Of a stretch of DNA of 64,000 nucleotides, positions 29,408 through 39,803 are shown piece by piece; the first letter of the stretch is position 1, and every line of letters begins with the position of its first letter. The position numbers and the translations under genes were made by a program. This stretch comes from Emiliania huxleyi CCMP1516. Lineage: Eukaryota > Haptophyta > Isochrysidales > Noelaerhabdaceae. The DNA is taken from the NCBI RefSeq assembly GCF_000372725.1, contig NW_005200378.1, forward strand, positions 48,844 to 112,843. The letters run 5' to 3'. The notes under the pieces were generated by a model, which was not told the origin of the DNA, made no database searches, and saw only the letters and a list, made by a program, of their open reading frames with translations.

Positions 29408-32400
29408 ATGCAGCTCCTGCTACTCCATGTGGTCCTTGCACTTCAAGGTGGTACACTTCAGGGTGGCACCTCATCACACAGTGCCATGCGCGCCACTGCT
29501 GCCTGCATCGCGGCGCCACCGGAAGCCGCTGGCGCCGCTCCTACCGCCGCCTCGGCTGCACGCCTGCGTGCAGGACGGTACTCCGCATACGAGCAGCTGC
29601 GCGGCCCCTACGACCGCGCCGCGCTGCAGCGATTCTTCGCGCTGCGGCCGCTCGAGTTTGGCGGGCGGCTGGTTGAGTTCACGAGGGCTGCCATCGCGAT
29701 CCGCGACTCTTGGCGCCGCGAGTCGGACGACACCCAGGCTCGCGGTGTCCGGCTGCGAGAGCAGCTGGCGGTGCTCGGGCCGGTGGCGGTCAAGCTCGGC
29801 CAGACCCTCTCGCAGCGGCCCGACATCCTCGACGAGGAGATCTGCGAGGAGCTCAAGCCGCTGCAGACCACAAACAAGCCGTTTGACGACGCCGAAGCGA
29901 TGCGGCTGCTGTCCGAAGAGCTGGAGTGGCGAGGGCCGATCGCGCCGGGGGTGTGCGCGCCGGAGTGCGCCGAGCCCGACGGCGCGCCGCTCTTCGCCTC
30001 CATCAGCGCCAGCCCCATCGCCAGCGCCTCGCTCGGCCAAGTCTACAAGGCGACGCTGCACGACGGCTCCGAGGTGGCGGTGAAGGTGCAGAGGCCCTCT
30101 GCGATGCGGCAGGTCCGCCCGGCCGCAAGCCATAGGCCGTAGTCGCCCCCAGCAGCGAGGGCGGCGGGCGCACGCAGCGCACGCCGCCGGTGCTGCTCCC
30201 GCCGGGGGAGTGTGGGACAGCAAGTCGCGCGAGTGCGAGTAGTCGGCAGTCGTCGGCAGTCGTCGGCAGTCGGCCTAGCAGGGAGAGCTCGGGCTGGCTG
30301 GGGCGACGCTGTGTGCCCAGTGTGGCCGACTGTCTCCCTCTCCACCCACCCCCGGCACCGCCTGACGGCGTCCGAACGCGCCCCGCCGCCCGAAGGTTGC
30401 GACCGACTTTGCGGTGCTAACGACGGTCAGCGCTCAGATTGATCCGTGTGGAGACAGTCCGACCACGACCTACTGCCGACGCTTCACGACACGCCTCCCA
30501 CGCCACCGCTCACCACCCGCCCTCCTCCGCCGCCGCGGCAGGTCCTCTACGGCATCCAGTCGACGGGGTGGGGGAACGGCGACCTGGTCGAGATCACCGA
30601 CATCGTCGCCGCCGGCGTGTTTGAAGAGATGGACTACCGGAACGAGGCGGTCAACGCGCAGCGCTTCGAGCGCTCGCTCGACTTTTTGGGGTGCGGCGCC
30701 ACTCCCGCGGCAGCGACACACCGCCGGCCCGCCTCCCCTCCTCCGACCGCGCACGCAAACCGGCAATCATCGGAGCGGAACGATGTCTCGCCGCCGCCCC
30801 GCTCGCCCGCCACGCACGCCCCGAGTCCCTCACCCGACGCGCCCGCGACACGCAGGTACGTCTCCGTCCCGGCGGCGGTGCCGAGCTTGCCGCCCACGCC
30901 GCGCGTGCTCGTCACCGAGTGGGTAGCAGGCCGGCTCGCCGAGATGCGGAGTTCGGGCCTCTACTAGCACTCGAGAAGGCTTCGGCTGTGCTCAGCTGCA
31001 TGCCCTCTACTAGCCGTTGTACTGTTAGCCGTTGTTCTCACGCGGCGCCCCGAGTGCAACGGCACGATCTTGTATTCACCACCCTGTCCTCGGTGTCTCC
31101 GCATCGCCATCCCCGCCCGTGCACTGACCCCCCCCCCCCCCCCCCAAACGATCCGGTTCCTTCCCAACTCAGGCCGACACCTAAGCGACCTCTCTCGCGA
31201 GGAGGGGACGCGGATGACAAACATGGCGGTGGACGCCGTCACCGCCTCGCTCGTGCTGACTGGCTTCGTCCACGCCGACCCGCACGAAGGCAACATCATG
31301 CTGGGCGACGACGGGCGGCTCTACTTCCTCGACTTTGGGCTGATGTCCGAGGTGCGCGCCGAGATCATGGAGGCGTTCGCGTACGGTGCCGCGCTTTAGA
31401 TGCGGGACGTGCGGACCCTGGCAGCTGGCGCTCCCGAAGGCATGGGCTCGGCTGCACTCGGCCGATTTGCGGCCGTGTTCGCCCTTGGGTTTGAATGCAC
31501 AGCACGAGGCTGCGCCCCCGCCCTCACTTGCCCGTACTCGTGCCCCGCAGGCATCCAGTGCGTTCTCAACAAGGACTGGCGCGGACTTGTCACCGCGTTT
31601 GTCCAGACGGGCTTCGTGGGCACGGGGCCATCGAGCGCCGCGCTGCCTGACCACAGCTCCCGGCTTGAGGCGCGGCTTCTGCGTTCCTGCAGGCACGCCC
31701 ATCGAGTACCGCGAGGACACGACGGGCGAGTTTGGCAGCGGCTCACCCGAGGCGACCTCCGACGAGCCTCCGCTCCGCACACACCGCCCCTGCCCAGCCC
31801 ATGCTCACACCGCCCCTGCCCAGCCCATGCTCACACCCGCGCGCCAGATGGGAGCGTCAAGCCACGCACCTCTCCCCTGCCGCCCCTCTCCCGCACCTCT
31901 CCCCTGCAGGCCATGGCGGCGGAGCTCGAGGAGCGTATGGAGAGCGTGCCGGGAGGCACCTCGCGCTTCGGCGCGCTCTCTACGGTCCTCTTCGACATGG
32001 GCAACCAGTGGCGCATGCGCGCGCCGCCCGCCGCCAACCCCCCCCAAAGCCCGCGCGTGCGGGTTGACCGGGGGCCGTGCCGGCCGCAGGTACACGCCGC
32101 CGTACATCATCCTGCTCATCCGCACCTTCCTCACGCTCGAGGTGGCCACAGATCGGCCCCGGGACCACCCGCCATCGCCCGAGAGTGCCCGAGGCTTAGG
32201 CAAGGTCGCCTGCTCACCACCGCTCTCCCCACCCTCGAGGGCATCGCCGGCCAAGTCGACCCAAACTTCAACATCTACGAGGTGTCGCTACCGTGGGCGG
32301 TGCGGCGCCCTCGATGCGGAAGACGCACTCTTGTCTTCCGACCAGCTCTAGAGGACACGGAGTCCGCTGTATTCAGCCGCATGCGCCTGTCTCTCCACTC

Positions 32401-33763
32401 CTGGCCCCTGTACTCACGCGATGCCCGGGATGCACCGCAGTCCATAGTCTCGTCCCGACGTCTGTGGGCTCACGACGCAGGTGCGGCGCGCGCTCAGCCC
32501 GTCGACGAGCGCGGGCGAGGAGGCGCTGCGTGGCGCGCTGCTCGCGTCGGACAACACGCTGCGCTGGGACCGCGTCAACGAGCTGATCGAGCAGCAGCAG
32601 CTCGCAGCGCCGGCAGGCGAGCAGCAGGCCGTGGAGGCCGAGGGGGCGGCCGAGGGGGCGAGCGCGGCCGCGGCGGCGGAGGGGCCTGTCGGCGGCGCCG
32701 CCACGCCACCCGCCACGGCGGACCCGCTGGACGCCGTGCGCGTGCTGCTCGGCTCCCCTCCCGTAGATGCGACCACGTGCCGTCAACTCCCCCCCAAACC
32801 CCCAACCTCCCCCACCTCTCTACATCTGGACAAGCCTCACGGACACCGTGCCCCGGCGACCCCCCCCCCCCCCTTTTCAAAACCGTTCGGCGTGGGGAGC
32901 CCCGGGCGCGCGGTCCGCGTCGACGCGGCAGTGGTTGCTGGCAACTTGCGGTCCTCACCCTCCCACCCCCGTCTTGTCGCAGGCTCGCCGGGAGGGGCGA
33001 CGCTGCGCCGCATCGCCCGCAGCCCTAGATGCGAACACAGACCCGTGTACTCAAACGGGCCCTCGAGAGGACACGCACTCCGCTGTGCTCAGCTGTGCTC
33101 AGCTGTGCTCAGCTGTGCTCAGCTGTGCTCCCCCCCCCCCCCCCCCCCGAGATCCGAGGAGTGAATGCCGTACTCACGGCGCAGGCGCGCGACCTCGACT
33201 CGACCGAGCTCCTCACGACTCTCACCACCTCGCGCAAGACGCGCCACCTCCGCCGCCTCGGCGTCCGCATGCTCGCTGAGTCGCTCACGCAGCGCTTCGC
33301 CGCCGCCCTCTCGCCGCCGCCGAAGCACGAGCGGCCTCCACCCCTAGACGCCGAGTACAGACCCGTGTGTTCCGACCAGCTGTCGGAGAGGACACGTGTT
33401 CCCCTGACTTCCGCGGTACTCACTCGCAGCCCTCGTGTTCACGCGATGCGCCGAAGACACGGGCGCGGATCCCTCACTCTGGCGTGTTCCCGACGCAGGC
33501 GGCCGCCGCCAGAGCAGCTGCCTGTCAGTCCGGCGAGCGAGGCGTTGCGGCGGCGCCGGGCCGAGCGGCTGGCGGGCGTGCGCCGGGTGCTCGTCGCGTC
33601 ACACTTACAGCGGCAGGTGAGGGCGGGCTGGAGGGGCGCCGCGGCGATCGGCGCCGTGGGTTTGCTCTTCTTCCGCGTCGCGGTGGTTGCGTTTTGCAAG
33701 GCGGCGGTGCGTACGCTGCCGGGCGCGGTCGGCGGGATCAGGCGGGCGGTGTTACGCGGGTGA
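29408..33763 (+). CDS. ABC1/ADCK/UbiB-family atypical kinase, 13 exons
   Basis: About 738 aa. Exons: 29408-30112, 30542-30690, 30856-30950, 31173-31385, 31551-31619, 31693-31751, 31910-32016 (or 32022), 32090-32141, 32240-32299, 32481-32751, 32983-33014, 33185-33324, 33499-33763. Family motifs in order: KLGQ with Lys129, Ala-rich loop ASASLGQVYKA, VAVKVQRP with Lys226, FEEMDYRNEAVNA, PRVLVTEWVAG, HADPHEGN from His350 and LDFGLM with Asp370. A hydrophobic leader (MQLLLLHVVLAL) suggests import into plastid or mitochondrion. The family supports prenylquinone metabolism (ubiquinone or plastoquinone). A C-terminal extension has two or so hydrophobic segments (AAAIGAVGLLFFRVAVVAF). Six introns have GT donors and six GC donors. 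Exon 7's end is ambiguous by two codons. Introns contain poly-C tracts and a TGTGCTCAGC tandem run. Confidence 0.85.
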
Positions 33764-33874
33764 GGCCGCGTTGCGAAGCACTCCCCGTAGGAAGAGGGAT
33801 GGGGGTGGAGAGAACGAGACAGGCTAGGAGGTAGGAGTTCTGCATAAAGCATAAAGAATGGTGTAACGCAGAGG

Positions 33875-33884
33875 GAATTCTTTT
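33875..33884 (+). promoter_or_regulatory. Putative core-promoter motif GAATTCTTTT (LRR gene)
   Basis: 81 nt before the ATG at 33956, followed by GCG as in several other copies. Confidence 0.5.
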
Positions 33885-33955
33885 GCGCGAGGGAGTTTGT
33901 TGTCGGCCGCCTCGCGGAACACCTAGAAGAAGAAGACCTTCTTGTGTACACATAT

Positions 33956-34831
33956 ATGCGGCGCCTCCCATGCCGTCACTGGGAGAAGGTGCGGGCGGCG
34001 GCCGACGCTGCGGCGGAGGCGGAGGCGGAGAGAGCGCTCGCAGCGGCGAGGGCAGCAGGAATCGCAGTCGTCGCCGGCAAGCACGCGGTGCTGCCCGAAG
34101 GCATGACGCACCTGCCGGACCGGGCGTTTCGGTACTGCGCCTCCCTCGTCTCGGTCGCCTTCCCGAGCAGCCTCGTCTCGATCGGCGACGGAGCCTTCTC
34201 CGGCTGCTCCTCGCTCGTCTCCGTCACCTTCCCGGCCAGCCTCACCTCCATCGGCAGCCACGCCTTCGAGCGCTGCTCCGCCCTCACCACCGTCACCTTC
34301 CCCGCCAGCCTCGCCTCCATGGGCGGCTGCGCCTTCGAGCGCTGCTCCGCCCTCGCCCGCGTCACCCTCCCCGCCGGCCTCACCTCCATCGGCGGCTACG
34401 CCTTCTTCCGCTGCTCCTCCCTCGCCAGCGTCGCCTTCCCCGCCGGCCTCACCTCCATTGGCGGCGGCGCCTTCCGCGACTGCCCGCTCACCCGCGTCAC
34501 CTTCCCCGCCGGCCTCACCTCCGTTGCCAACCTCGCCTTCCGCGGCTGCTCCTCCCTGACCCGCGTCACCGTGCCAGACACCGCCACCATCAGCCCCAAC
34601 GCCTTCCCTCCCGCCACCACCGTCCTCCGCCTCCCGCCCGCAAGCATGCGCGACCTGCAGCGCTGGTGCGAGGCGGTGGACGGGGCTCTGGCCTACAAGC
34701 GTTGCCGCCCCCTCCTTTACGGCTGGCTAGAGCGGGCCCAGACCAGGCTCGGCTCTTACGGCCCGGACGGCGCGGCGCGCCAGCGCGACCGCGAGGAGTT
34801 CGAGGGCGATTTTGGGCTGCTTGTAGACTGA
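33956..34831 (+). CDS. BspA-type leucine-rich-repeat protein (LRR_5)
   Basis: Single exon, 291 aa. Residues about 8-35 are the same Ala/Glu helix as in the gene at 25260 (KVRAAADAAAEAEAERALAA). From about residue 45 there are six to seven 23-residue BspA-type repeats of the form LTSIGxxAFxxCSSLxxVxF followed by PAG. The C-terminal part of about 70 residues has a Trp/Arg-rich block (MRDLQRWCEAVDGALAYKR). The start is set upstream of the module's own ATG (33971): relative to 25260 the module has one extra base, so only the upstream ATG gives the shared reading frame. No signal peptide, so it is probably cytosolic. LRR_5 repeats usually mediate protein binding; a specific role is unknown. Confidence 0.85.
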   Translation: MRRLPCRHWEKVRAAADAAAEAEAERALAAARAAGIAVVAGKHAVLPEGMTHLPDRAFRYCASLVSVAFPSSLVSIGDGAFSGCSSLVSVTFPASLTSIGSHAFERCSALTTVTFPASLASMGGCAFERCSALARVTLPAGLTSIGGYAFFRCSSLASVAFPAGLTSIGGGAFRDCPLTRVTFPAGLTSVANLAFRGCSSLTRVTVPDTATISPNAFPPATTVLRLPPASMRDLQRWCEAVDGALAYKRCRPLLYGWLERAQTRLGSYGPDGAARQRDREEFEGDFGLLVD

Positions 34832-35004
34832 CAATCTGTCTCAAGTGGGATTTCCTTTGCCAGAGGGGTCAGATGAAAAGATGCCCGGAACAGCCACAAA
34901 GCGCACTGGGCAACGACTGTACTAATGCCGGGGATCACACTGCTATACTCTTTATCCTCCAGACATGCATGTCTCTGACTAAAGATACACGAGCACCACA
35001 AAGT
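34832..35004. other. Short spacer
   Basis: 3' flank of the LRR gene; nothing recognised. Confidence 0.4.
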
Positions 35005-36102
35005 CGCGAAATTTCCTGAAATTCTGAGCCCTGGCTGTCAGGCTGTCAGGTGCTGTCAGGTGATCTGTCAGGCTGTCAGGCACTGTCAGGCCTCGAGTGT
35101 CAGGCACTGTCAGGTGCCTCGTCTGTCACGTCAGAGAGGTGCTCTGCTGTCAGTGCTGTCGGGTGCTGTCGGGTGCTTGTCTGACATCAGAGGGGCTCCG
35201 TAGCTGTCGGGTGCTGTCGGAGCTGTCGGGTGTTGCCGTCAGACGCTGTCGGAGCTGTCAGAGCTGTCGGGCTGCTGCTGCTGTCAGACGTTGGGCTGTT
35301 GCTGTCAGGTGCTGTCACAGGTGGTGCTGTCGGGGTGCTGTCAGGCTCTGACACACACCAGCCACACTTATGACACTATCAAGAGGAGACCAGCAGGACT
35401 CTACTACACATACTCTCAGCCTCTCCTCCTTCACGGCGTGATCACGCCGGCGGCGGCGGCCGCCTGGGGAGCGCAGATGGAGGCGCAGGCGCAGGCGGCG
35501 GCGGCGGCAGCGCGGCACAGACGGCGGCGGCCACCCCCACCCAGACGCCGTAGGCATATGACTGTAGGGCCCCAGAAGGCTAGCTGGTAGCTTCATTTGT
35601 AGTAGCACAGCCGCCGGTGCTAGAGAGGGGTCCGCAGAGGTGGGGCGGGAGGGGCGGAGGGTTGAGAGAGAGACCCATGAGAGAGACCCATGACTCACAT
35701 GCACAACAACAACAACAACATGTACATGTACATGTGCATGCACCACACTCACATGTGTATGTCTTTGCATGTTTTGTTATACCCTCATGGGGCGCAAGAA
35801 AGAGGCTGCACGGCTGTGTACGGTCTGTGCTGCTGTCGGGCTGGTCGGGCTGTCGGGCTGTCAGCGCTGCTGTCAGGCCACTGTGTGCTGTCGGGCTGTC
35901 AGGCAGCTGTCAGGCTGTCACGTTAGGGCCTGACAGCGACGGAGCCCCTCTGATGTCAGACTCTGCTGTCAGGCTGTCAGATACGTGCTGTCAGACTGTC
36001 AGAGAAAGTGCTGTCAACGCTGTCAGGCTGTCGGGCCCACTGTCAGGCGCTGTCCGGGTTTGCTGTCAGGCTGTCAGACCAGGGCTCAGCTGAAATTTCG
36101 CG
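35005..36102. mobile_element. Foldback-like element with CTGTCAGG arrays and inverted ends
   Basis: Left end CGCGAAATTTC (35005) then GAGCCCTGGCTGTCAGG; right end is the inverse, with GAGCCCTGG followed by TCTGACAGC. Each end leads into a tandem array of CTGTC(A/G)GG-type units (about 35035-35350 and 35826-36085). A longer subterminal pair, TCAGAGGGGCTCCGT at about 35190 and its inverse near 35940, confirms the symmetry. The central part (35350-35820) has AACAACAACAA and ATGTACATG runs but no transposase. Tandem arrays in inverted ends recall FB-type foldback elements. Confidence 0.75.
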
Positions 36103-36900
36103 CTCTGAGCAGCAGCCGCATCGCCACGGCGAAGAGAGGGTCCTTGAAGCGCGCCAGGCCGCTGCGTAGGGCGAGGAGGCCGAGGCGCGGCGACGCGATG
36201 CTGAAGGCGGCGCAGTCGGAGAAGTCGTCGACGCCCTCGAGGATGCGGAGGTGCAGCTCCGGCGGCAGCTCGCCCAGCCAATCCGTGGGCTGGGCGTCGT
36301 CGTCGGGGGGTGCTGCCGCGGCCCTCGCTGCTGAAACTGCGTTCTCTGCTGCCCTTGCCGCTGCGAGCGCTCTCTCCGCCTCCGCCTCCGCCGCAGCGTC
36401 GGCCGCCCGCAGCTCATTCAGTGACAGCTCCAACCAGGCTGGCTGCTGCTCAGCCAGCGTCTCGTCGGTACCTTCGGCGTGGTGACGCTCAGCGAGGCCA
36501 CCCTTCGCAGATACGCCGCCGACCGCCAAGCCAGCGCTGGCGACTTCCCATGGCTTGCGAGGGTGAGCCCGGCGCTCTGCATCTCGGCAGTAGAGGGCGC
36601 TGACGAGCGTCGCTTCGAGGTGTGGGCGCTGCGACGCGGCGAGGAGAGCGGCGCGGAGCTTCGGGTGCTTTACTTGCAAACCGGGCAGGTGCATCACTTC
36701 AAGGGCGAGAAAGGTGCGGAGCGGATGGTGCGCGCGGAGTTTGCAAGCGGCACTGTGCAGCACTACGAGGACGAGGAACGTGCGGAGCGGCTGGTGCGCG
36801 TGGAGCTTGCCGACGGCGTGGTGCAGCACTATACGAGGGCGAGCGAGGTGCGGAGAGGCTGGTGCGCGTCGACGGGCACGCCGCCTCGCTCTAGTTACGC
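36103..36900. pseudogene. F-box/MORN-like gene copy with its 5' half inverted
   Basis: Homologous to the gene at 25260 but broken. 36103-36420 encodes its N-terminal half on the minus strand (Ala/Glu helix, WLGELPPELHLRILEGVDDF, up to FAVAMRLLL). 36440-36900 encodes the C-terminal half on the plus strand (LLLSQRLVGTFGVVTLSE, through three MORN-like repeats). The two halves stand head to head, and GGCTGCTGCTCAG is present at both broken ends. The original ATG is missing in the inverted half (ELSLNELRA instead of MPSLEELRA), and the 3' end shifts frame after LADGVVQHYT. Not expected to make the parental protein. Confidence 0.85.
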
Positions 36901-37060
36901 GACATGATGAGAAGGGATTGGTGTGCCCTGCGGTCCGCGCGGCCCGAGTACGTGTGAATCGGAGACGCGCGTATGTGTGGCACCCGGATCTCCCAGAAGT
37001 CGGTGTGCGTTGGTACCGAGCAGCAGGGCGATGTATGTAGATCTAAACATGCCCGCTGAC
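36885..37060 (+). repeat. Dispersed repeat, second copy of the 24435 family
   Basis: Starts right at the broken gene's 3' end (CGCTCTAGTTACGCGACATG) and ends at GAGCAGCAGGGCGATGTATG. Inverse orientation to 24435-24690. Confidence 0.7.
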
Positions 37061-38126
37061 CGAACACGCGGGGTTGTTGCGTCGGCCGTCGGACTCGGAG
37101 CACGGACCTCGGACGGAGTCGGACTGGTGTGCATGTTTTATTGTCTGGGCGTTTATTTAGGGTCTTTCTGCGGGTCTTTGTGCTCCGGCTGTCGGTGTGG
37201 CACCGGTCCGTGGCTGCGAAGATGTCGTCATTGCTGTTCCGTGTCCAATCCCGTCATTTCTAAATAAACGAGGGGTGGGAGGGAGAAGGACAGCGACAGG
37301 GTCCTCCCCACATGTGGTCCTGCACGAGCAGGATCTTGCGTCTTGGGAAGGACGATCAGGGAGACAGGGACAGACACAACACACAAGGGGACGGGACCGG
37401 CGGGGGAGCTGCACCTTCTTTGTCATCGGAGTTTTTTTCCATGTATGTGGCTCTTACGTACATTCCCATTTGTTTTGTTTTTGTTTTCGGACGGAGGAAG
37501 GGAAGGACTCTGACACAAAAACACATCTCTCTCAGGACTCTGCTGACCAGGGTTTGCGATGAGGAGTGAGGAGGTTAGTGCACCACTAACAAGAAGAACA
37601 AGCTGCCGAGCCCAAATCACTGTGAGAGTCGTGATTTCTTGTTGGTTTTCAAAAATCTCTCCCCACTAACCGCCTTTTTTGAACAGTGAAAAGAAAGAAA
37701 GAAAACAGACAAACCCACACCAGGGATGGGGGAGGAGGACAGGGTCCCCACCTGCACGAGCAGGATTTTGGAAGGACGATCAGGGGGACAGGTGAACAGT
37801 AAGAAAGAAAGAAAGAAAACAGACAACCGGTGAACAGTGAGGCGGCCGGGAGGTAGCAGAAAATTCTCCAGTTCGCACCTGTCTCCTGTGTCGAGCCAGT
37901 CTACTAAAAAGAAAGAAAACGGACAGCCCAAGGGAGGGATGCTGTGAGCGAGAGTTGTTTGTTTTGGAGCACTTGGAGTGCAGTCATTAGCCTCACATAC
38001 AGGAACATTTCACTTCTTTTTTCGTGAGCCGGTGTGTGTGCCAGTCCGCGCCAGTCCGCGCCCTTGTCGTGCCAGTGTGCAGAAAGAAAGAAAGAAAACA
38101 GACAACCCAAGGGAGCCCCGGCGGTG
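37061..38126. repeat. Cluster of GAAAGAAAACAGACAACCC repeat pieces
   Basis: At least four copies of the AAAGAAAGAAAACAGACAA core (near 37690, 37805, 37910 and 38085) with variable neighbours, plus GAGCACTTGGAGTGCAGTCA at 37970 shared with 3416 and a duplicated GGACGATCAGGG(G/A)ACAGG block (37345 and 37775). No gene recognised. Confidence 0.65.
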
Positions 38127-38136
38127 GAATTCTTTT
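38127..38136 (+). promoter_or_regulatory. Putative core-promoter motif GAATTCTTTT (38.2-kb gene)
   Basis: 88 nt before the ATG at 38215, immediately after a dispersed-repeat piece. Confidence 0.45.
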
Positions 38137-38214
38137 TTCGACTCTCATCCGACTCCGGAGGCTAGGTCGCTGCCGCCACAACAGACGCGCATCGACCACT
38201 CGCTGCTCGTCTCG

Positions 38215-39494
38215 ATGCACCTCCTTATTGTTCATACCGTCGCGGCGCTCCACGGCCGTGCGGGTCGAGTCTCTGGGCTGCCTGCTGCCAGCCGCCGCAT
38301 CACGACCGCTCCAACCTGCCTCGATCCGGCTGCGGTGGTTGGCGGTGCTCGCACTCGACCTCTGCTCCCGGAGAGGGAACGCTCGGCTGAGGCTCCCACT
38401 GCTGCCGTGTAGGCATCTTATCGGATGGTGCGGTGCAGCTGCGGCTCGGTGCGGAGGAGGCGGCGAGGGCGCTCCCCGAGGTCGGCCGGGTGGCAGCTCC
38501 GGTCATCCAATCGGCGGCGGAGCAGGCGGCGGACGTGGCGCAGAAGCAGGCGCCCATTGTTGCCGAGAAGCTGGCCGCGGGCGTGGAGGCCGCCAAGCCA
38601 GTGCTCCAGTCCACCGGCGGCACGGTCGGCAAGGCGCTGAGCGGTGCTCTCACGCCCGAGCAGCTGCAGGTCCCGGCGGCAGCGCACACTTTTGCGCACC
38701 GCGACGCACGGCACCGGACCACGCCACAGAGCACACGATGGGCCCCCCACCACCCGGTGCAGCGCCACACTCGCCGTTGCGCCGCAGCCGCGCGCGTGGC
38801 TGTAGTCGGTGCAAAGTAGCCCAAGTCGGCCCGCCACGCGTCTCCGTCGCACGAGCCAGTCTTCCCTCCCCGCCAGGCGGTCGAAAAGTCGGGACGCGTG
38901 GCGGCGCAGGTCGGGGAGATCACCGTCAAGGCGGCGGCGACGGCGGCGGCTGTGGGCGGCAAGGCGGCCACCACCGCTGCGCCGGTCGTGAGCAGGATTG
39001 CCTCCGAGGGCCTCGAGGCGGGCAAGCAGGTGGCGCCGGTGGTGACCCGCGCCGCGCGGACCGTCTACGAGACGGGAGAGCTGCCGCCCGACGTCGGTGC
39101 GGGGCTCGCTCGCGCAGCGGAGCAGGGCTCGCGCTCACTCGCCTCGGGCGCCGCCGCCGCGTTTCGAGGGGCAGCCTCGCTGATCGACGAGCCTCCTCCG
39201 CCTGCGCCGGTCAAGGCGGCGGGCATCACGCTGCCGCAGGTGCCGTCTGCAGACACACTCGCCGCTGCGATCGTCCGCGCGATGGCGCCCTACGCACTCG
39301 GCCTCGGCGTGGTTGCGGCGGGGCTCAGCGCGTTGAGAGAGCTCGTCGAGCCGGTGGAGCGCGTCGTCAAGCAGGCGCTCGCCCTCGCGACGCTGGCCGC
39401 GGTGGCCAAGGTGTCGTACGAGAACTGGGACGCCATCTACTCCACCTTCGAGGTGGTGTCGGGCGAGCGGCCTCTGGTGCCGCGGCTCTTTTGA
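38215..39494 (+). CDS. Unknown Ala/Val-rich, probably organelle-targeted protein, 3 exons
   Basis: About 341 aa: exons 38215-38391 (donor uncertain), 38439-38669 and 38877-39494. The N-terminus MHLLIVHTVAALHGRAG is a possible signal or transit leader followed by Arg/Ser/Pro sequence, as in plastid-directed bipartite leaders. The body is long amphipathic helix with repeated VAxxVxxxAAE-like periodicity (AADVAQKQAPIVAEKLAAGV; VAPVVTRAARTVYETGELPP). A hydrophobic segment near the C-terminus (ALGLGVVAAGLSAL) precedes VSYENWDAIYSTFEVVSG. The first intron would be only 47 bp (GC donor) or 32 bp (GT donor), so the first join is tentative. The second is GT-AG. No family recognised; a membrane-surface or lipid-particle protein is one guess. 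Confidence 0.65.
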
Positions 39495-39803
39495 GGAGCT
39501 CGCGCCCTGACGCCTGACGTCTTGAGTGACGCGTCCGCCGCCGTCTCCATGTGTGTACCGTACGTCAGGTGTGTGTAGAGAGTCTAGCAAGGGGGGAGAG
39601 ATCGGTGAACGGTTGATCCGGTTGGCCATAGAAGCCGTAAAAGGAGCCCGCACACACGAGCGAGAAGGAAATTTGGATGCACCAACGTTTGTTTTGGCGC
39701 GTTTGACGATGCTCAACCTCAAGACGACTGGACCGTGAAGCCTGAATATGAATGGGATCTTAGCACTCGGGGATTTTTTTCTTTTTGGCGCACGGTGTAC
39801 ACT
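39495..39803. other. 5' flank of ankyrin gene 1
   Basis: No gene. A T-rich run GGATTTTTTTCTTTTTGGCG at 39771-39790 sits about 30 nt before the ATG and may be a degenerate version of the promoter motif. Confidence 0.4.
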
